DNA of 64,000 nt, from assembly GCA_019637795.1 (NCBI GenBank), contig JAHBUY010000002.1, positions 1 to 64,000 on the forward strand, written 5' to 3'. The translations under genes and the position numbers were made by a program. Source of the DNA: a bacterium (GTDB lineage Bacteria; Desulfobacterota; Binatia; HRBIN30; CADEER01). Positions 40,343 through 49,790 of this stretch are shown piece after piece (within the stretch, counting starts at the first letter, position 1; each line of letters starts with the position of its first letter). The notes below the pieces were generated by a model. It searched no databases, was not told the origin of the DNA, and saw nothing but the letters and a program-made list of their open reading frames with translations.

Positions 40343-40972
40343 ATGCGCCGACCCGCCCTGCCCCTCGCCATCCTCGTCCTCGCCGGCCTCGGCGGCTGCA
40401 GCACCATCTACTACGCCGCGATGTCGCAGCTCGGCTGGGCGAAGGCCGACCTGCTGGCCAACCGCGTCCAGCAGGCGCGCGACGCGATGGACCAGGCGCG
40501 CGTCCAGCTCGCCGACGCCGTGCCCGACTTCGAGGAGGCGCGCGCCGCGCCGCACGGCGCCGCCGTCCACTACCAGGCGCTGCGCGCCAGCTTCGCCGAC
40601 GCGCACGAGAACGCCACCCTGATCCGCACGCGCCGGGCGGCGGTGGAGAGCGCCGCCGAGGCCCTGTTCGGCGAGTGGCAGCACGAGATCGACAGCGCCG
40701 CCGACCCCGGCCTGCGCCAGCGGCGCCAGCAGCGCTACGACGCCTACCACGCTCCCTTCACCCGCCTGCTCGATGCCATGCGCGGTGCCGAGGCCGCGCT
40801 GCCGCCGGTCCTCGATGGGATGCAGGCCGCGCTCGCCGCCCTGCGGCACCCGACCGCCGACACCCCCGTCCCCACCGTGCCCGCCGCCGCCGCCGACCGC
40901 GCCCTGCGCGATCTTCAGATCGCCGTCGCCCTCGCCAACCAGTACATCACCGTCCTCGAGACCATCGACTGA
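40343..40972 (+). CDS. DUF2959-type lipoprotein
   Basis: 209 residues from ATG 40343. The lipobox is LGGC near residue 19. The mature part opens with STIYYAAMSQLGWAKADLL, then is strongly helical with predicted coiled coils (RVQQARDAMDQARVQL, FADAHENATLI, RRAAVESAAEALFGEWQHEI), and ends QYITVLETID, all matching DUF2959 proteins. These are periplasmic, membrane-anchored helical proteins of unknown role. It stands alone between divergent genes. Confidence 0.85.
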   Translation: MRRPALPLAILVLAGLGGCSTIYYAAMSQLGWAKADLLANRVQQARDAMDQARVQLADAVPDFEEARAAPHGAAVHYQALRASFADAHENATLIRTRRAAVESAAEALFGEWQHEIDSAADPGLRQRRQQRYDAYHAPFTRLLDAMRGAEAALPPVLDGMQAALAALRHPTADTPVPTVPAAAADRALRDLQIAVALANQYITVLETID

Positions 40973-41065
40973 GCCGCGTCGCCGCACGCGGCAGCGCGGC
41001 GCGGAAATTCGGCTTCCTGGCCCCCGCCTCCTCGGCTACCCTTCCGGGCCGTGCCGGAGGCGGTG

Positions 41066-42874
41066 ATGACCATGCTGCACCGGCGCGTGCCCTCGCCCGC
41101 CGGGCGCGCCGCCGGCGCCGGTGCGCCCAGCGCCGCGCTCGACGCGGAATTGCGCGCCCGCGTCTACTTCGGGCTCTGGCTGGCGCTCGTCGCCACCGCG
41201 CTCTTCGCCCTTGGCGACGCCTTCTTCGCCGCCGACATGCTGTGGCTCCTCTACCCGCTGAAGGCGGTGTACGTCCTCACCCTGGCGCTCGCCTTCCGCG
41301 CCCTGGCGGGCGCCCGCGACGCCGCCGAGATCACCCGCGTCGCCCTGTTGGCGATCGCCGTCTCCTTCGCGGTGTCGTCCGTCTCCAGCGCCGTCGGCCG
41401 CGATCCGCTGACGACGCCGGTGTTGTGCAGCGCCGTCACCCTGGCCGGCGCGGCGCTGCTGCCCTGGACGGTGCGGGCGCAGTGCATCGTCGTCGCGCTT
41501 GCCGCCGTGGCCATGGCCGGCACCGCCGTCGCCCTGGACGGCGGCGCCTCGCTCCTCGCCTATCCCACCATCGTCGTCGTCTCCTGCCTCGGCCTGTCGA
41601 TCTACGTCGCGCACCTGCTCGGCCGCTATCGTGCCCGCGCCGCCGACGCCGAGCACCGCCTGCGCGCCGAGGCGCGGGTCTCGGCGACCCTGGCGCGGGT
41701 CGGCCGCGAGCTGATCGCCGCCCTCGACACCGACGCGGTCCTCGAACGCCTGGCGCAACTGACGGTCGAGGCGTTCACGTGCAACGCCAGCCAGACCTGG
41801 ATGCGCGACGCCGACGGCGTGTTCCGGGTCGCCGCCGGCGTCAGCGACGATGCGGAGGAGCTCAACGCGCTGCACGCGCTGTCCATCCCGGCGCCCGCCG
41901 TCGCCCCGCTGCTCGATCGCCTGCGCCGCCACGGACCGGTGATCCTGACCCCGGAGGAGATCGCCGCCCTGCCCACGGCGGCGCTCAGCCGCCGCCACGC
42001 CGTCGGCCACGTCATCTTCATTCCCCTGCGCCGGGGCGACGATGTGGTCGGCGTGCAGACCGCCGTCTTCCGCGCCTCCGGCGACGCCCTCCCGCCGGCG
42101 GTGACGCCGCTCGCCGCCGGCATCGCGCAGCTCGCCGCCCTGGCGCTCGAGACCGCTCGCCTGGTCGACGCGATGAACGCCGCCGATCGCCTGAAGACGG
42201 AGTTCCTCGCCAACCTGTCGCACGAGCTGCGAACGCCGCTGAACGTGATCATCGGCTACAACGAGATGCTGCTCGACGGCGCCTGCGGTCCGCTCAGCGG
42301 CGAGCAGCAGGGCGTGCTCGAGCGCGCCCAGCACAATGCCCGCGAGCTGCTGGCGCTCATGGGGGCGGCGCTCGAGCTCAGCCGCCACGACGGGCGCGGC
42401 ATGCCGCTGGTCCTCGAACCGGTGTCGATCGCGCTCCTGGTCGACACCCTGGCCCGCGAGGTCGCGGCGCTGCCGCCGCTGCCCGGGGTCACCTTCCACT
42501 GGAGCATCCCCGACGGCCTGCCGCCGCTGCTCACCGACGCGCTCAAGTTGCGCATGATCCTCAAGAACCTGGTCGACAACGCGCGCAAGTACACCGCCCA
42601 GGGCCGCATCACCCTGGCGGCGCGGGCCGCCGCCGACGGCATCGAGCTGGCGGTCAGCGATACCGGCCACGGCATCCCCGCCGAGGACCTGTCGCGCATC
42701 TTCGAGCCCTTCCGACAGGTCGGCGGCGGCCGCTCGCCGAGCGGCGTCGGCCTCGGCCTCTTCCTCGTCCGCCGCCTGGCGGAAGCGCTCGGCGGCCGGG
42801 TCGACGTCGAGAGCCGCCTCGGCGCCGGCAGCACGTTCCGCGTCTGGCTGCCGCTGCGCGCCACCCCGCGCTGA
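41066..42874 (+). CDS. Membrane sensor histidine kinase with GAF-like domain
   Basis: 602 residues; ATG 41066 is chosen because GGAGG at 41056-41060 is correctly spaced (an upstream GTG at 41051 is not). Six membrane helices span ~30-185, a coiled linker follows, and a GAF-like domain occupies ~210-365. HisKA has FLANLSHELRTPLNVIIGYNEML; HATPase motifs are NLVDNARKYTAQGRI, DTGHGIP and SGVGLGLFLVRRLAEAL. There is no receiver domain, and no response regulator gene lies nearby, so it is an orphan kinase. The signal is unknown. Confidence 0.88.
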   Translation: MTMLHRRVPSPAGRAAGAGAPSAALDAELRARVYFGLWLALVATALFALGDAFFAADMLWLLYPLKAVYVLTLALAFRALAGARDAAEITRVALLAIAVSFAVSSVSSAVGRDPLTTPVLCSAVTLAGAALLPWTVRAQCIVVALAAVAMAGTAVALDGGASLLAYPTIVVVSCLGLSIYVAHLLGRYRARAADAEHRLRAEARVSATLARVGRELIAALDTDAVLERLAQLTVEAFTCNASQTWMRDADGVFRVAAGVSDDAEELNALHALSIPAPAVAPLLDRLRRHGPVILTPEEIAALPTAALSRRHAVGHVIFIPLRRGDDVVGVQTAVFRASGDALPPAVTPLAAGIAQLAALALETARLVDAMNAADRLKTEFLANLSHELRTPLNVIIGYNEMLLDGACGPLSGEQQGVLERAQHNARELLALMGAALELSRHDGRGMPLVLEPVSIALLVDTLAREVAALPPLPGVTFHWSIPDGLPPLLTDALKLRMILKNLVDNARKYTAQGRITLAARAAADGIELAVSDTGHGIPAEDLSRIFEPFRQVGGGRSPSGVGLGLFLVRRLAEALGGRVDVESRLGAGSTFRVWLPLRATPR

Positions 42875-42885
42875 GCCGCGCCCGG

Positions 42886-43854
42886 CTACGGGATCAGCAG
42901 CACGCGACCGATCGCCTGTCGGCTCTCGATGTAGGCGTGCGCGGCGGCGGCGTCGCGCAGCGGGTATTCGCGGTCGATGATCACCTGCAGCGCGCCGCGC
43001 GCCAGATCGGCGAGGTGGCGGGCGATCATGCCGTGCACGCGCGCGTGCTGCAGCACCAGCTCGGCGCCGAGAAAGATGCCGACGATCGTCTTGTTGCCGG
43101 GGCGCAGCGCGTCGAGGTTGGGGCGGTGGGCGTCGCGGCCGGCCGAGCCGACGTAGGCGATGCGCCCGCGGTAGGCGAGCGCCTCGATGCTGCCCTCGAG
43201 CGTGTGGCCGCCGATCGAGTCAACGATCACGTCGGCGCCGGCGCCGCCGGTGAGGGCGCGCACCCGGGCGACGAAATCCTCCTCCCGATAGTTGATGCCC
43301 TGGTCGAGGCCGAGCGGTTTCAGACGCTCGAGCTTGACCTGACTCGACGCCGTGGCGAGCACCGTCGCCCCGGCGCGCTTGGCGAGTTGGATGGCGGCGA
43401 TGCCGACGCCGCTGGCGCCGGCGTGGATCAGCGCCGTCTCGCCGGCGCGCAGGCGGCCGAATTCGAACAGGCAGTCGTCGGCGGTGCCGAAGGGGATCGG
43501 CACGCAGGCGGCGGCGCGCACGTCGAGCCCGTCCGGCACCACCCAGGTGGTCGCGGCCGGCACCGCCACCAGCTCGGCGTGCGAGCCGTGCGGCATCACT
43601 GCCACGACGATCTGGCCGACGGCGCGGTCGCGCGCCCCTTCGCCGACGGCGCGCACCACCCCGCCGCACTGGTAGCCGACGATGTGCGGCCGTCCCGCCA
43701 GGTCGCCGCCGGCGCGATTGAGCGTGTCGCCGCCCTCGATGCTGACGGCGCGGACCTCGATCAGCACCATGCCGGGTCCGCAGACCGGATCGGGAACGTC
43801 CTCGTAGCGCAAGACGTCGGGAGCACCGGTGTCGTAGTACACGGCAGCTTTCAT
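42886..43854 (-). CDS. Quinone oxidoreductase-like zinc-free MDR dehydrogenase
   Basis: A 322-residue protein of the medium-chain dehydrogenase/reductase family. It has an N-terminal GroES-like fold (MKAAVYYDTGAPDVLRYEDVP), no Cys ligands for structural zinc, and a Rossmann domain with the NADPH motif ALIHAGASGVGIAAIQLAKRAGA. DVIVDSIGG and AYVGSAG follow. It probably reduces quinones or enones with NADPH. The next gene downstream (lower coordinates) is the convergent sensor kinase; the ester-cyclase-like gene lies 8 bp upstream, suggesting a shared transcript. Confidence 0.88.
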   Translation of the reverse strand: MKAAVYYDTGAPDVLRYEDVPDPVCGPGMVLIEVRAVSIEGGDTLNRAGGDLAGRPHIVGYQCGGVVRAVGEGARDRAVGQIVVAVMPHGSHAELVAVPAATTWVVPDGLDVRAAACVPIPFGTADDCLFEFGRLRAGETALIHAGASGVGIAAIQLAKRAGATVLATASSQVKLERLKPLGLDQGINYREEDFVARVRALTGGAGADVIVDSIGGHTLEGSIEALAYRGRIAYVGSAGRDAHRPNLDALRPGNKTIVGIFLGAELVLQHARVHGMIARHLADLARGALQVIIDREYPLRDAAAAHAYIESRQAIGRVLLIP

Positions 43855-43862
43855 CGCGTCCC

Positions 43863-44279
43863 TCAGGCGGTGATCTGGCGCAGGATGGTGCCGGCGTCGA
43901 AGTAGACGCGTTCGCAGATCAGGCCGCGCTCGTCGAACAGGAAGAAGGCGGTCATGCGGCAGCGGAAGCCTCGGCCGGTGGGCTCGATGCCCATCAGCGG
44001 CCCGCGGTGCGTCCCGAGGAGCCAGAACTCGGCGATCACCGCGTCGTCGGCGTGGTGCAGCGCGATCAGCTCGTTGCGCTGGTCGGGAAAGGCGGTGCGG
44101 CTCTCGCGAAAGTACGCCCGCACCTCCTCGAGACCGTCGAAGACGCGGTCGGTGGCGATGATTTCGTAGCGCGGATGCGCGAAGGTGCCGATCGCGACCT
44201 CGTACTCGTGCTCGTTCTCCGCCTCCATGTGCCGGCGCACCAGCGCCTCGCGCTGGCGCCGGACGGCGTCGCTGGGCAT
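43863..44279 (-). CDS. SnoaL-like ester cyclase/NTF2-fold protein
   Basis: 138 residues from ATG 44279 behind GAGGAGG; the frame extends upstream but without support. The NTF2-like alpha+beta pattern is clear: RRHMEAENEHEYEVAIGTF helix, PRYEIIATDRVFDGLEEVRAYF, then strands VIAEFWLLGTHRGPLMGIEPTG, FRCRMTAFFLF and ICERVYFDAGTIL. SnoaL-like proteins include polyketide cyclases and small hydrolases or isomerases. Its role is unknown; it sits 8 bp before the MDR dehydrogenase. Confidence 0.8.
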   Translation of the reverse strand: MPSDAVRRQREALVRRHMEAENEHEYEVAIGTFAHPRYEIIATDRVFDGLEEVRAYFRESRTAFPDQRNELIALHHADDAVIAEFWLLGTHRGPLMGIEPTGRGFRCRMTAFFLFDERGLICERVYFDAGTILRQITA

Positions 44280-44394
44280 GTCGCCTCCTCGCTGCTGCCG
44301 CCGGTGGATCTCAGAGACGGCCGGAGAAATCCAGCGGCGGACCGTTCGCCCCGTCGCCGTTGCACTACCGGCGATGCCGTTCCATAGCTGGCCG

Positions 44395-46473
44395 ATGACG
44401 ATCCGCATCCTCGGCCCCGTCCTTGCGTTCGCCGCGCTGCTCGCCGCCTGCGGCGGCGGTAACTCGTCCACCACGCCGACCCCGGTTCCGACCGCCACCC
44501 GCCCGGCGGCCACGGCGACCGCGACCGTCGTTCCCACCGACACCCAGGCGCCCACGAGCACGCCGGTGCCCTCCGGCACCGCCCTGCCGACCAGCACCAG
44601 CGCGCCAACCCATACGCCGCTGCCCACGGACACCGCCGTGCCGACGCAGACCGGCGTGCCGACCGGGACGCCGATCGCCACGGACACCGCCGCGCCGACC
44701 GCGACCCCGACGGTGGACCATGGCGCCGCCTGCGGCGACGGCGCCGCGGCCGCGCTGCGCACCTGCGTGGCGTCGATCAGCGACGCGCTGCGCGGCTGCT
44801 ATCTCAGCCTCGGCACGACCTGCGGCGACGGCGACGACTCGGCCGACGCGGCGCTGTCGAAGGTCGACGCGGCGGTGCGCGCCGCCTGCCCGGCCGACGC
44901 CAGCGTCCACGCCGCCGGGTTCAACCCGGAGCTGACGGTCGCCGCCCTCGTCGGCCGCATGCAGGCCGCGTGCGGCGCCGAGGGGCAGTCGCTGGCCAGC
45001 CGCGCCTTCGGCGGGCCCCAGGGCGCCGCCCTGAGCGGCGCCGACGAAGCGGCGCGCGCCTGTCTGACGACGGCGCACGCGGATGCCGCGAGCCTGGTCG
45101 ACGAGCAGCTCGGACTCTACGACGCCTGCCTCGCCGCCGCCCGCGACGGCGGCGCCTGCGACCCGGCGGCGACGGCCGCCGCGGCCGATGCGGCGCGCGA
45201 CCAGGTGGCGCTCGCCGTCGGCACCGCCTGCGCATCGCTGCCCGCGCTGGTGTCCGTCGACCCGCCGACCTTCGCCGCCCGCGCGGCGGCGCAGGCCCGC
45301 TGTCTGACCGCCATGGGCCACGCCGACACCGCGCCGCTCGCTCTCGACTGCGGCCCGCGCGACGGGCTGGTGGCGGCGCCGCGCGGCGAGTACGTGCAGG
45401 TGGTGCTCGACTCCGACACCTACGGGACCCGCTGCGGCGACGGCAGCCCGTTCGCCTTCTGGATCCGGCTGGCGCCGGAGGGCGCGCCGGTCGACCGCGT
45501 GGTCGTCGGCATGCAGGGCGGCGGCGTCTGCATCTTCGGCTCCGACTGCGCCACCCGTCCCGCCGATCTCTTCGAGGCGCTCTCGGACCAGCCGGAGACC
45601 GGGGGCACGCTCTCCAACGACCCGCAGATCAACCCGTACTTCGCCGACTGGACGAAGGTCTACCTGCCGTACTGCAACCAGGACGTCTTCATCGGCGGCG
45701 GCACGACCAGCAACTTCCCCGAGGTCACGGTCCACCGGTACGGCGCCGTCAACGTGCGCGCCGCCATGCGCTACGTGCGCGATCTGATCTGGCGCGAGCT
45801 CGACCGCGACACCGCCCAGGGCTACCGCCCGGACGAGGTGCGGGCGCTGTTCGGCGGCTTCTCCGCCGGCGCCTTCGGCACCATCTACAACTACCACTGG
45901 GTGCTGGACGATCTGCTGTGGGCACGCACCGCCGCCTACCCCGACGCCGGCCTGGCGCTCGACAACGGCCAGGCCCTCGGCGTGCGGGCGCTCGGGGCGC
46001 TGCTGATCAACGACACGCCGCCGCTCGGCTGGGGGGCGCGCAACTACATGCCGTCCTACTGCACCACCACCGACTGCGGCGTCGGTCCGGTGATCCTCGA
46101 GCACATGGCGCCGCGCCTGCTCTCCGTCCCCGAACAGCAGATCCTGGTGCTCTCGAACCAGGTCGACGAGACCCAGGTCGCCACGACCTTCTTCTCGTCG
46201 ACCGCGGACTGGGTGAACGCCCTCCGCGCCTCGTACTGCGCCACGCGCGACCTGCCGGGCGTGAGCTACTTCATGCCCGCCATCGCCCAGAACATCCACG
46301 TCATCAGCCCGCGCCCCGAGCTCTACACCAACTACCCGATCGACGGCGTGCTGATGCGCGACTGGCTGGCGAGCGCCTTCACCGATCCCGAAGCGGTGAC
46401 GAACCACGTCGAGGAGGGCACGTTGGTGAACGACTACCCCGGCGTGATGCCGTTCGGGTGCGACGTGCCGTGA
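44395..46473 (+). CDS. Exported lipoprotein with pectinacetylesterase-like (Notum-type) domain
   Basis: 692 residues from ATG 44395; the lipobox LLAAC is followed by GGGNSS and a ~75-residue Thr/Pro/Ala linker. Residues ~110-320 are a Cys-rich helical domain (CVASISDALRGCYLSLGTTC, ACLTTAHADAASL, YDACLAAARDGGAC). The hydrolase spans ~330-692: VVGMQGGGVCIFGSDCATR gives the oxyanion and Cys pattern, FGGFSAGAFGTIYNYHWV carries the nucleophile Ser, and NQVDETQVATTFF and AQNIHVISP supply the likely Asp and His. This is the PAE/Notum-type carboxylesterase fold. It is anchored outside the inner membrane and may deacylate a polymer. Confidence 0.82.
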   Translation: MTIRILGPVLAFAALLAACGGGNSSTTPTPVPTATRPAATATATVVPTDTQAPTSTPVPSGTALPTSTSAPTHTPLPTDTAVPTQTGVPTGTPIATDTAAPTATPTVDHGAACGDGAAAALRTCVASISDALRGCYLSLGTTCGDGDDSADAALSKVDAAVRAACPADASVHAAGFNPELTVAALVGRMQAACGAEGQSLASRAFGGPQGAALSGADEAARACLTTAHADAASLVDEQLGLYDACLAAARDGGACDPAATAAAADAARDQVALAVGTACASLPALVSVDPPTFAARAAAQARCLTAMGHADTAPLALDCGPRDGLVAAPRGEYVQVVLDSDTYGTRCGDGSPFAFWIRLAPEGAPVDRVVVGMQGGGVCIFGSDCATRPADLFEALSDQPETGGTLSNDPQINPYFADWTKVYLPYCNQDVFIGGGTTSNFPEVTVHRYGAVNVRAAMRYVRDLIWRELDRDTAQGYRPDEVRALFGGFSAGAFGTIYNYHWVLDDLLWARTAAYPDAGLALDNGQALGVRALGALLINDTPPLGWGARNYMPSYCTTTDCGVGPVILEHMAPRLLSVPEQQILVLSNQVDETQVATTFFSSTADWVNALRASYCATRDLPGVSYFMPAIAQNIHVISPRPELYTNYPIDGVLMRDWLASAFTDPEAVTNHVEEGTLVNDYPGVMPFGCDVP

Positions 46474-46477
46474 GGAA

Positions 46478-46610
46478 GGGTGTTAAGGCTGTTAGGCTGT
46501 TAGGCTGTTAGGGTGGACCTGAGGCGAGAAACCCTAACAGCGCAACACCCTAACAGCTAACACCCTAACAGCTAACAGCCTAACAGCTAACAGCCTAACA
46601 CCCTACCAGC
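46478..46610. repeat. Clustered GTTAGGCT/AGCCTAAC inverted and direct repeats
   Basis: The left arm (46481-46513) has four tandem GTTAxGxCT-type units; the right arm (46531-46610) has about eight CTAACAGC, CTAACACC or CTAACAGCCT units in the opposite sense. The two arms are complementary and would fold into alternative hairpins. They fill the gap between two convergent genes, so the array could serve as a bidirectional terminator or a slippage-prone recombination site. Confidence 0.75.
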
Positions 46611-46612
46611 CT

Positions 46613-48703
46613 CTAAGAGCCCAACCGTCCGAAGGACTCACGCAACACCGGCGAGGGCGTGGCCACGCTGGTCAGCCAGAGCTGGTGGATGGCGCGGGTG
46701 GCGCCGACGTGCAGTCGGCGGCGGGCGGCCGGCGTGTCGGGGTAGTGCGCGGCGCTGGCTTCGAGCAGGACGACGTAGTCGAACTCGAGTCCCTTGACGT
46801 CGGCGACCTCGGCCACCTCGACGCCGGGCGCGAAGCTGAAGCGCTGATCCTGCACCCAGGCCAGGCGCGGCACCTCGGCGGCTTCGAGGGCGCGGTGATA
46901 GATGCCGGCGACTTCGGCCGAGGGCGCCAGCAGTACCGTCGAGGCCAGCGGCTCGCGCGCCGACAGCCGCTTCAGGGCGGTGGCGAGGAAGGCCACGGCG
47001 GCGCCGTGGTCGGTGAAGCGGAAGAGCTCGACCGGCGGCCCGCTGCGCGTGGTCTCCGGCGGCGTCTCGTCCTCGCGCAGGTCGCCGAGGATGCCCAGGG
47101 CGAACTGCACGATCTCGTGCGTCGACCGGTAGGCGACGCGCAGCGTCTCGACCTCCGTGCCGGCGAGCCCGAGGTGGCGGAAGAAGTCCTGCCACGAGGC
47201 GAAGCCGGCGTCCTGCAGGACGTGCTGCTGGGTGTCGCCGGCGAGGGTCATGCTGCGACGATCGTCCAGGCAGTCGATGAGCACCCGCACCTCGAGCGGC
47301 GAGAAGTCCTGCACCTCGTCGATGGCGACGTGGCGCAGCGCCAGCGGGCGGCCGGCGGCGTCGCGCAGCGGGCCGACGCGGAGCTGGAAGGCGCGCAGCA
47401 GCAGGGCGTCGTCCTCCGCCGACAGCTCCACCGGCGTCGGATCCTCGCCGGCGAGGAAGGCCAGCAGATCGCGGTAGCGGCGCCCGCACCAGTCGGCGGC
47501 GCGCTGCAGCTCGTCGCGACCGAAGGCCCCCGGGGCGGCCCGCTCGACCACGCCGGTCAGCAGCGCCGCGTCGGCGAGCGCGCTGCCCCAGTCGTCCACC
47601 GCCTGACGCGGCGTGGCCCGGCCGCCGGCGCGCGCCGCCTGCGCCGCCAGGATCTCGAGCATCACCGGGTGCGCCTTCAGGCGCTGCACGACGGCCGGGG
47701 CGTCGTCGCGGATCTCGCGCGGCAGCATCGGGAAGTGGCGGCGGCGCTGCTCGCGCGACCATTCGTGGAAGGTGCAGACGCGCGCCCGCCGCACGCCGAG
47801 CGCCGGCAGGACGTGCGACACGTAGTCGCGCAGCGCGCGCGAGAAGACGACGACCAGGGTGCCCTCGCCGTCGATCGCCGGGTCGTCGTAGGCGAGGTAG
47901 GCGATGCGGTGCAGGGCGACCGTCGTCTTCCCCGAGCCGGCGGTGCCGCGCACGACCACCAGGCCGCTCGACGGCTTGGTGATGAGCTCGAACTGCGCCG
48001 GGTCGATGAGGCCGGCGATGTCGGGCAGGTGCTTGTCGGCGCGCACCGCCGCCCCCTCGGGGCTGGCGCCGAGCTGGCGCTCGCCGCCGGCGTCGGCCTG
48101 ATAGACGCGCAGCGCCGCGCCCTGCCCGCCGTGCAGGCGCGGCGCCTCGCGCGACGCCTGCTCCCAGCCGCCGCCGGGCAGCCGGCGGAAGATGCCCTCG
48201 GGCGCGTCGACGCGCTGCAGGACGCCGTCGCGCACGGTCACCGTGCGGCGGCTGACGACCCGCCCCTCGCGCGACCGGCCGGCGATCTCCTCGTCGTACT
48301 CGTCGCCCTGCTCGTAGCGGTAGAAGAGGCGCGATACCGGGGCGTTGCGCCAGTCGACGACGCTGATGCCGCCGGCGATGAAGGTCGCCTTGCCGAGGCA
48401 GATGTCCCACTCCCGGCGCTGCTCGCGCAGTCGCAGGTGGCCGAAGTAGGGCGAGTCGGCGGCGACCCGTGGCCGATCCCGCGCCGAGCGCAACTGCTTC
48501 ACCAGCGCCTCCTGCCGATTGTACTCGAGCAGGGCGGCGGCCCGGTCGTCGGCGCCGCGACCCGAGAGGAGCTGTTCGCGCAGCCGTTCGAGCTCGGCCA
48601 GCGCGCTGGCCTCGGACGCGCCGGCGCCTTCCGGATGCTCCCGAAGGGCCCGGCGGACAGCGGCGAGCAGCGCCAGCTCCTCATCGACGATCGGGTTCGT
48701 CAT
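46613..48703 (-). CDS. HelD/UvrD-like superfamily 1 helicase
   Basis: A 696-residue protein. An N-terminal helical arm (ALAELERLREQLLSG and onward) precedes a HelD-like middle; Walker A is VRGTAGSGKTTVALHRI (~247-263). Later SF1 motifs are AIDEVQDFSP (motif II), TLAGDTQQHVLQ (III), RVAYRSTHEIVQFA (IV), VADVKGLEFDYVVLLEA (V) and HVGATRAIHQLWL (VI). Members of this family, such as HelD, release stalled RNA polymerase or unwind DNA. It stops at the edge of the clustered repeats. Confidence 0.88.
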   Translation of the reverse strand: MTNPIVDEELALLAAVRRALREHPEGAGASEASALAELERLREQLLSGRGADDRAAALLEYNRQEALVKQLRSARDRPRVAADSPYFGHLRLREQRREWDICLGKATFIAGGISVVDWRNAPVSRLFYRYEQGDEYDEEIAGRSREGRVVSRRTVTVRDGVLQRVDAPEGIFRRLPGGGWEQASREAPRLHGGQGAALRVYQADAGGERQLGASPEGAAVRADKHLPDIAGLIDPAQFELITKPSSGLVVVRGTAGSGKTTVALHRIAYLAYDDPAIDGEGTLVVVFSRALRDYVSHVLPALGVRRARVCTFHEWSREQRRRHFPMLPREIRDDAPAVVQRLKAHPVMLEILAAQAARAGGRATPRQAVDDWGSALADAALLTGVVERAAPGAFGRDELQRAADWCGRRYRDLLAFLAGEDPTPVELSAEDDALLLRAFQLRVGPLRDAAGRPLALRHVAIDEVQDFSPLEVRVLIDCLDDRRSMTLAGDTQQHVLQDAGFASWQDFFRHLGLAGTEVETLRVAYRSTHEIVQFALGILGDLREDETPPETTRSGPPVELFRFTDHGAAVAFLATALKRLSAREPLASTVLLAPSAEVAGIYHRALEAAEVPRLAWVQDQRFSFAPGVEVAEVADVKGLEFDYVVLLEASAAHYPDTPAARRRLHVGATRAIHQLWLTSVATPSPVLRESFGRLGS

Positions 48704-48763
48704 GCGCGGACCGGCGAAGGAAGATGACCGCTCGCGGCGGCCCCCGCAAGGCCCCTCCGCCGC

Positions 48764-49222
48764 TCAGGGCGTCGCGGGCATGGCCGCCAGCAGCGCGGCG
48801 CGGGTGGCGCGCACGTCGAGCAGCGCCGGCCGCCGGTGCGCCGCGACCTCGGCGGCGGTGAACGGCGTGAGCGCGGTCGCCGCCGCGCGCGGCCCGAAGC
48901 GCCGCACCATCCAGTTCAGCAGCGCGGCGGTCTGCGCATCGTCGAGCTCGGACTGCGAGGTGCCGGGCACGCGGATGAGATACTCGCGCCCGCCGGGCAC
49001 GAGCAGGAAGCGGCCGATGGTGTCGCGCAGATCGGGCGCCCCGCCCGCCGCCCCCTGCCCCTCCGGGCCATGACAGCCGCGGCAGTGCATGACGTAGAGG
49101 TACGCCTCGTCGGCAGGCGCCGGGACCGCGGAGAGCAGCGCGAGCGCCACCGCCGCGGCGCGCAGGGGCGCACCGAGGAGTCCCGCGCGCCGCGGTGACC
49201 GCCGTCGTTCGGTCGATTCCAT
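48764..49222 (-). CDS. Periplasmic mono-heme cytochrome c of the mau operon
   Basis: A 152-residue protein. An N-terminal signal (LRAAAVALALLSAVPAPA-D) exports it; the single heme site is CRGCHGPEG (Cys-x-x-Cys-His ~47-51). The axial Met is probably in the NWMVRRF region or nearer the C-terminus. It follows mauA with a 3-bp gap and is translated with it. It is the most likely electron acceptor for the tryptophan-tryptophylquinone enzyme, in place of amicyanin, or a MauL-type accessory; position supports the first. Confidence 0.85.
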   Translation of the reverse strand: MESTERRRSPRRAGLLGAPLRAAAVALALLSAVPAPADEAYLYVMHCRGCHGPEGQGAAGGAPDLRDTIGRFLLVPGGREYLIRVPGTSQSELDDAQTAALLNWMVRRFGPRAAATALTPFTAAEVAAHRRPALLDVRATRAALLAAMPATP

Positions 49223-49225
49223 CCC

Positions 49226-49771
49226 CTAGGATTTCTCCTCGGTGGCCAGCCCCAGGACGATCGCGGTGGAACAGTTGTAGATCACGGTCGACACGCCGTA
49301 GCACCAGTTGATGTCGTTGCTGCGCGGCGGGAAGTAGATCGGCTTGTCGCCCTGATTGCGGTGGCAGAAACAGAGCCCGCAGACGTGCTTGCCGCAGCAG
49401 TCGTTGTACGAGATCACGTAGTCCTTGCCGTCGGCCGGATTGCGGCAGGTGCCGATCCAGGTCACCGGCGACTGCTCGGTGCCCGGCGGGCAGGCGCGCT
49501 GGCTGCCGCCGCAGCAACTGCACAGGAAGCCGTCGATGGCGCAGTGGCGCCAGTACTCGCACGAGGTCGCATCGCCGGCGGCGGTGTCGGGCGGCGGCTC
49601 GCCCGGGATCGGCACCCGGGTCGCGCCGTGGGCGCGGCTGATCGGCAGCAGCGGCAGCGCCGCGCCGCCGACCACGGCGGTCGCCAGCCGGGCGAGGAAA
49701 CCGCGCCGCGAGGTCCGCCGCGCCACGCGGCGCGACAGGTTCGCCATCCAGCGGTCGAGGCGGTCGTGCAT
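49226..49771 (-). CDS. mauA: Methylamine dehydrogenase light (beta) chain, TTQ-bearing
   Basis: 181 residues from ATG 49771 behind GGAGG. A Tat-type signal (SRRGFLARLATAVVGG) exports the folded subunit. The two tryptophans that form TTQ are present: Trp105 in SPVTWIGTC and Trp156 in NDINWCYG. Asp residues needed for cofactor making are kept (CAIDGF, SYNDCCG). The many Cys in CEYWRHCAIDGFLCSCCGG and CGLCFC make the disulfides of this family. The enzyme oxidises methylamine to formaldehyde and ammonia in the periplasm. Confidence 0.96.
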   Translation of the reverse strand: MHDRLDRWMANLSRRVARRTSRRGFLARLATAVVGGAALPLLPISRAHGATRVPIPGEPPPDTAAGDATSCEYWRHCAIDGFLCSCCGGSQRACPPGTEQSPVTWIGTCRNPADGKDYVISYNDCCGKHVCGLCFCHRNQGDKPIYFPPRSNDINWCYGVSTVIYNCSTAIVLGLATEEKS

Positions 49772-49790
49772 CGCCGGTCCTCCGTCTCCT

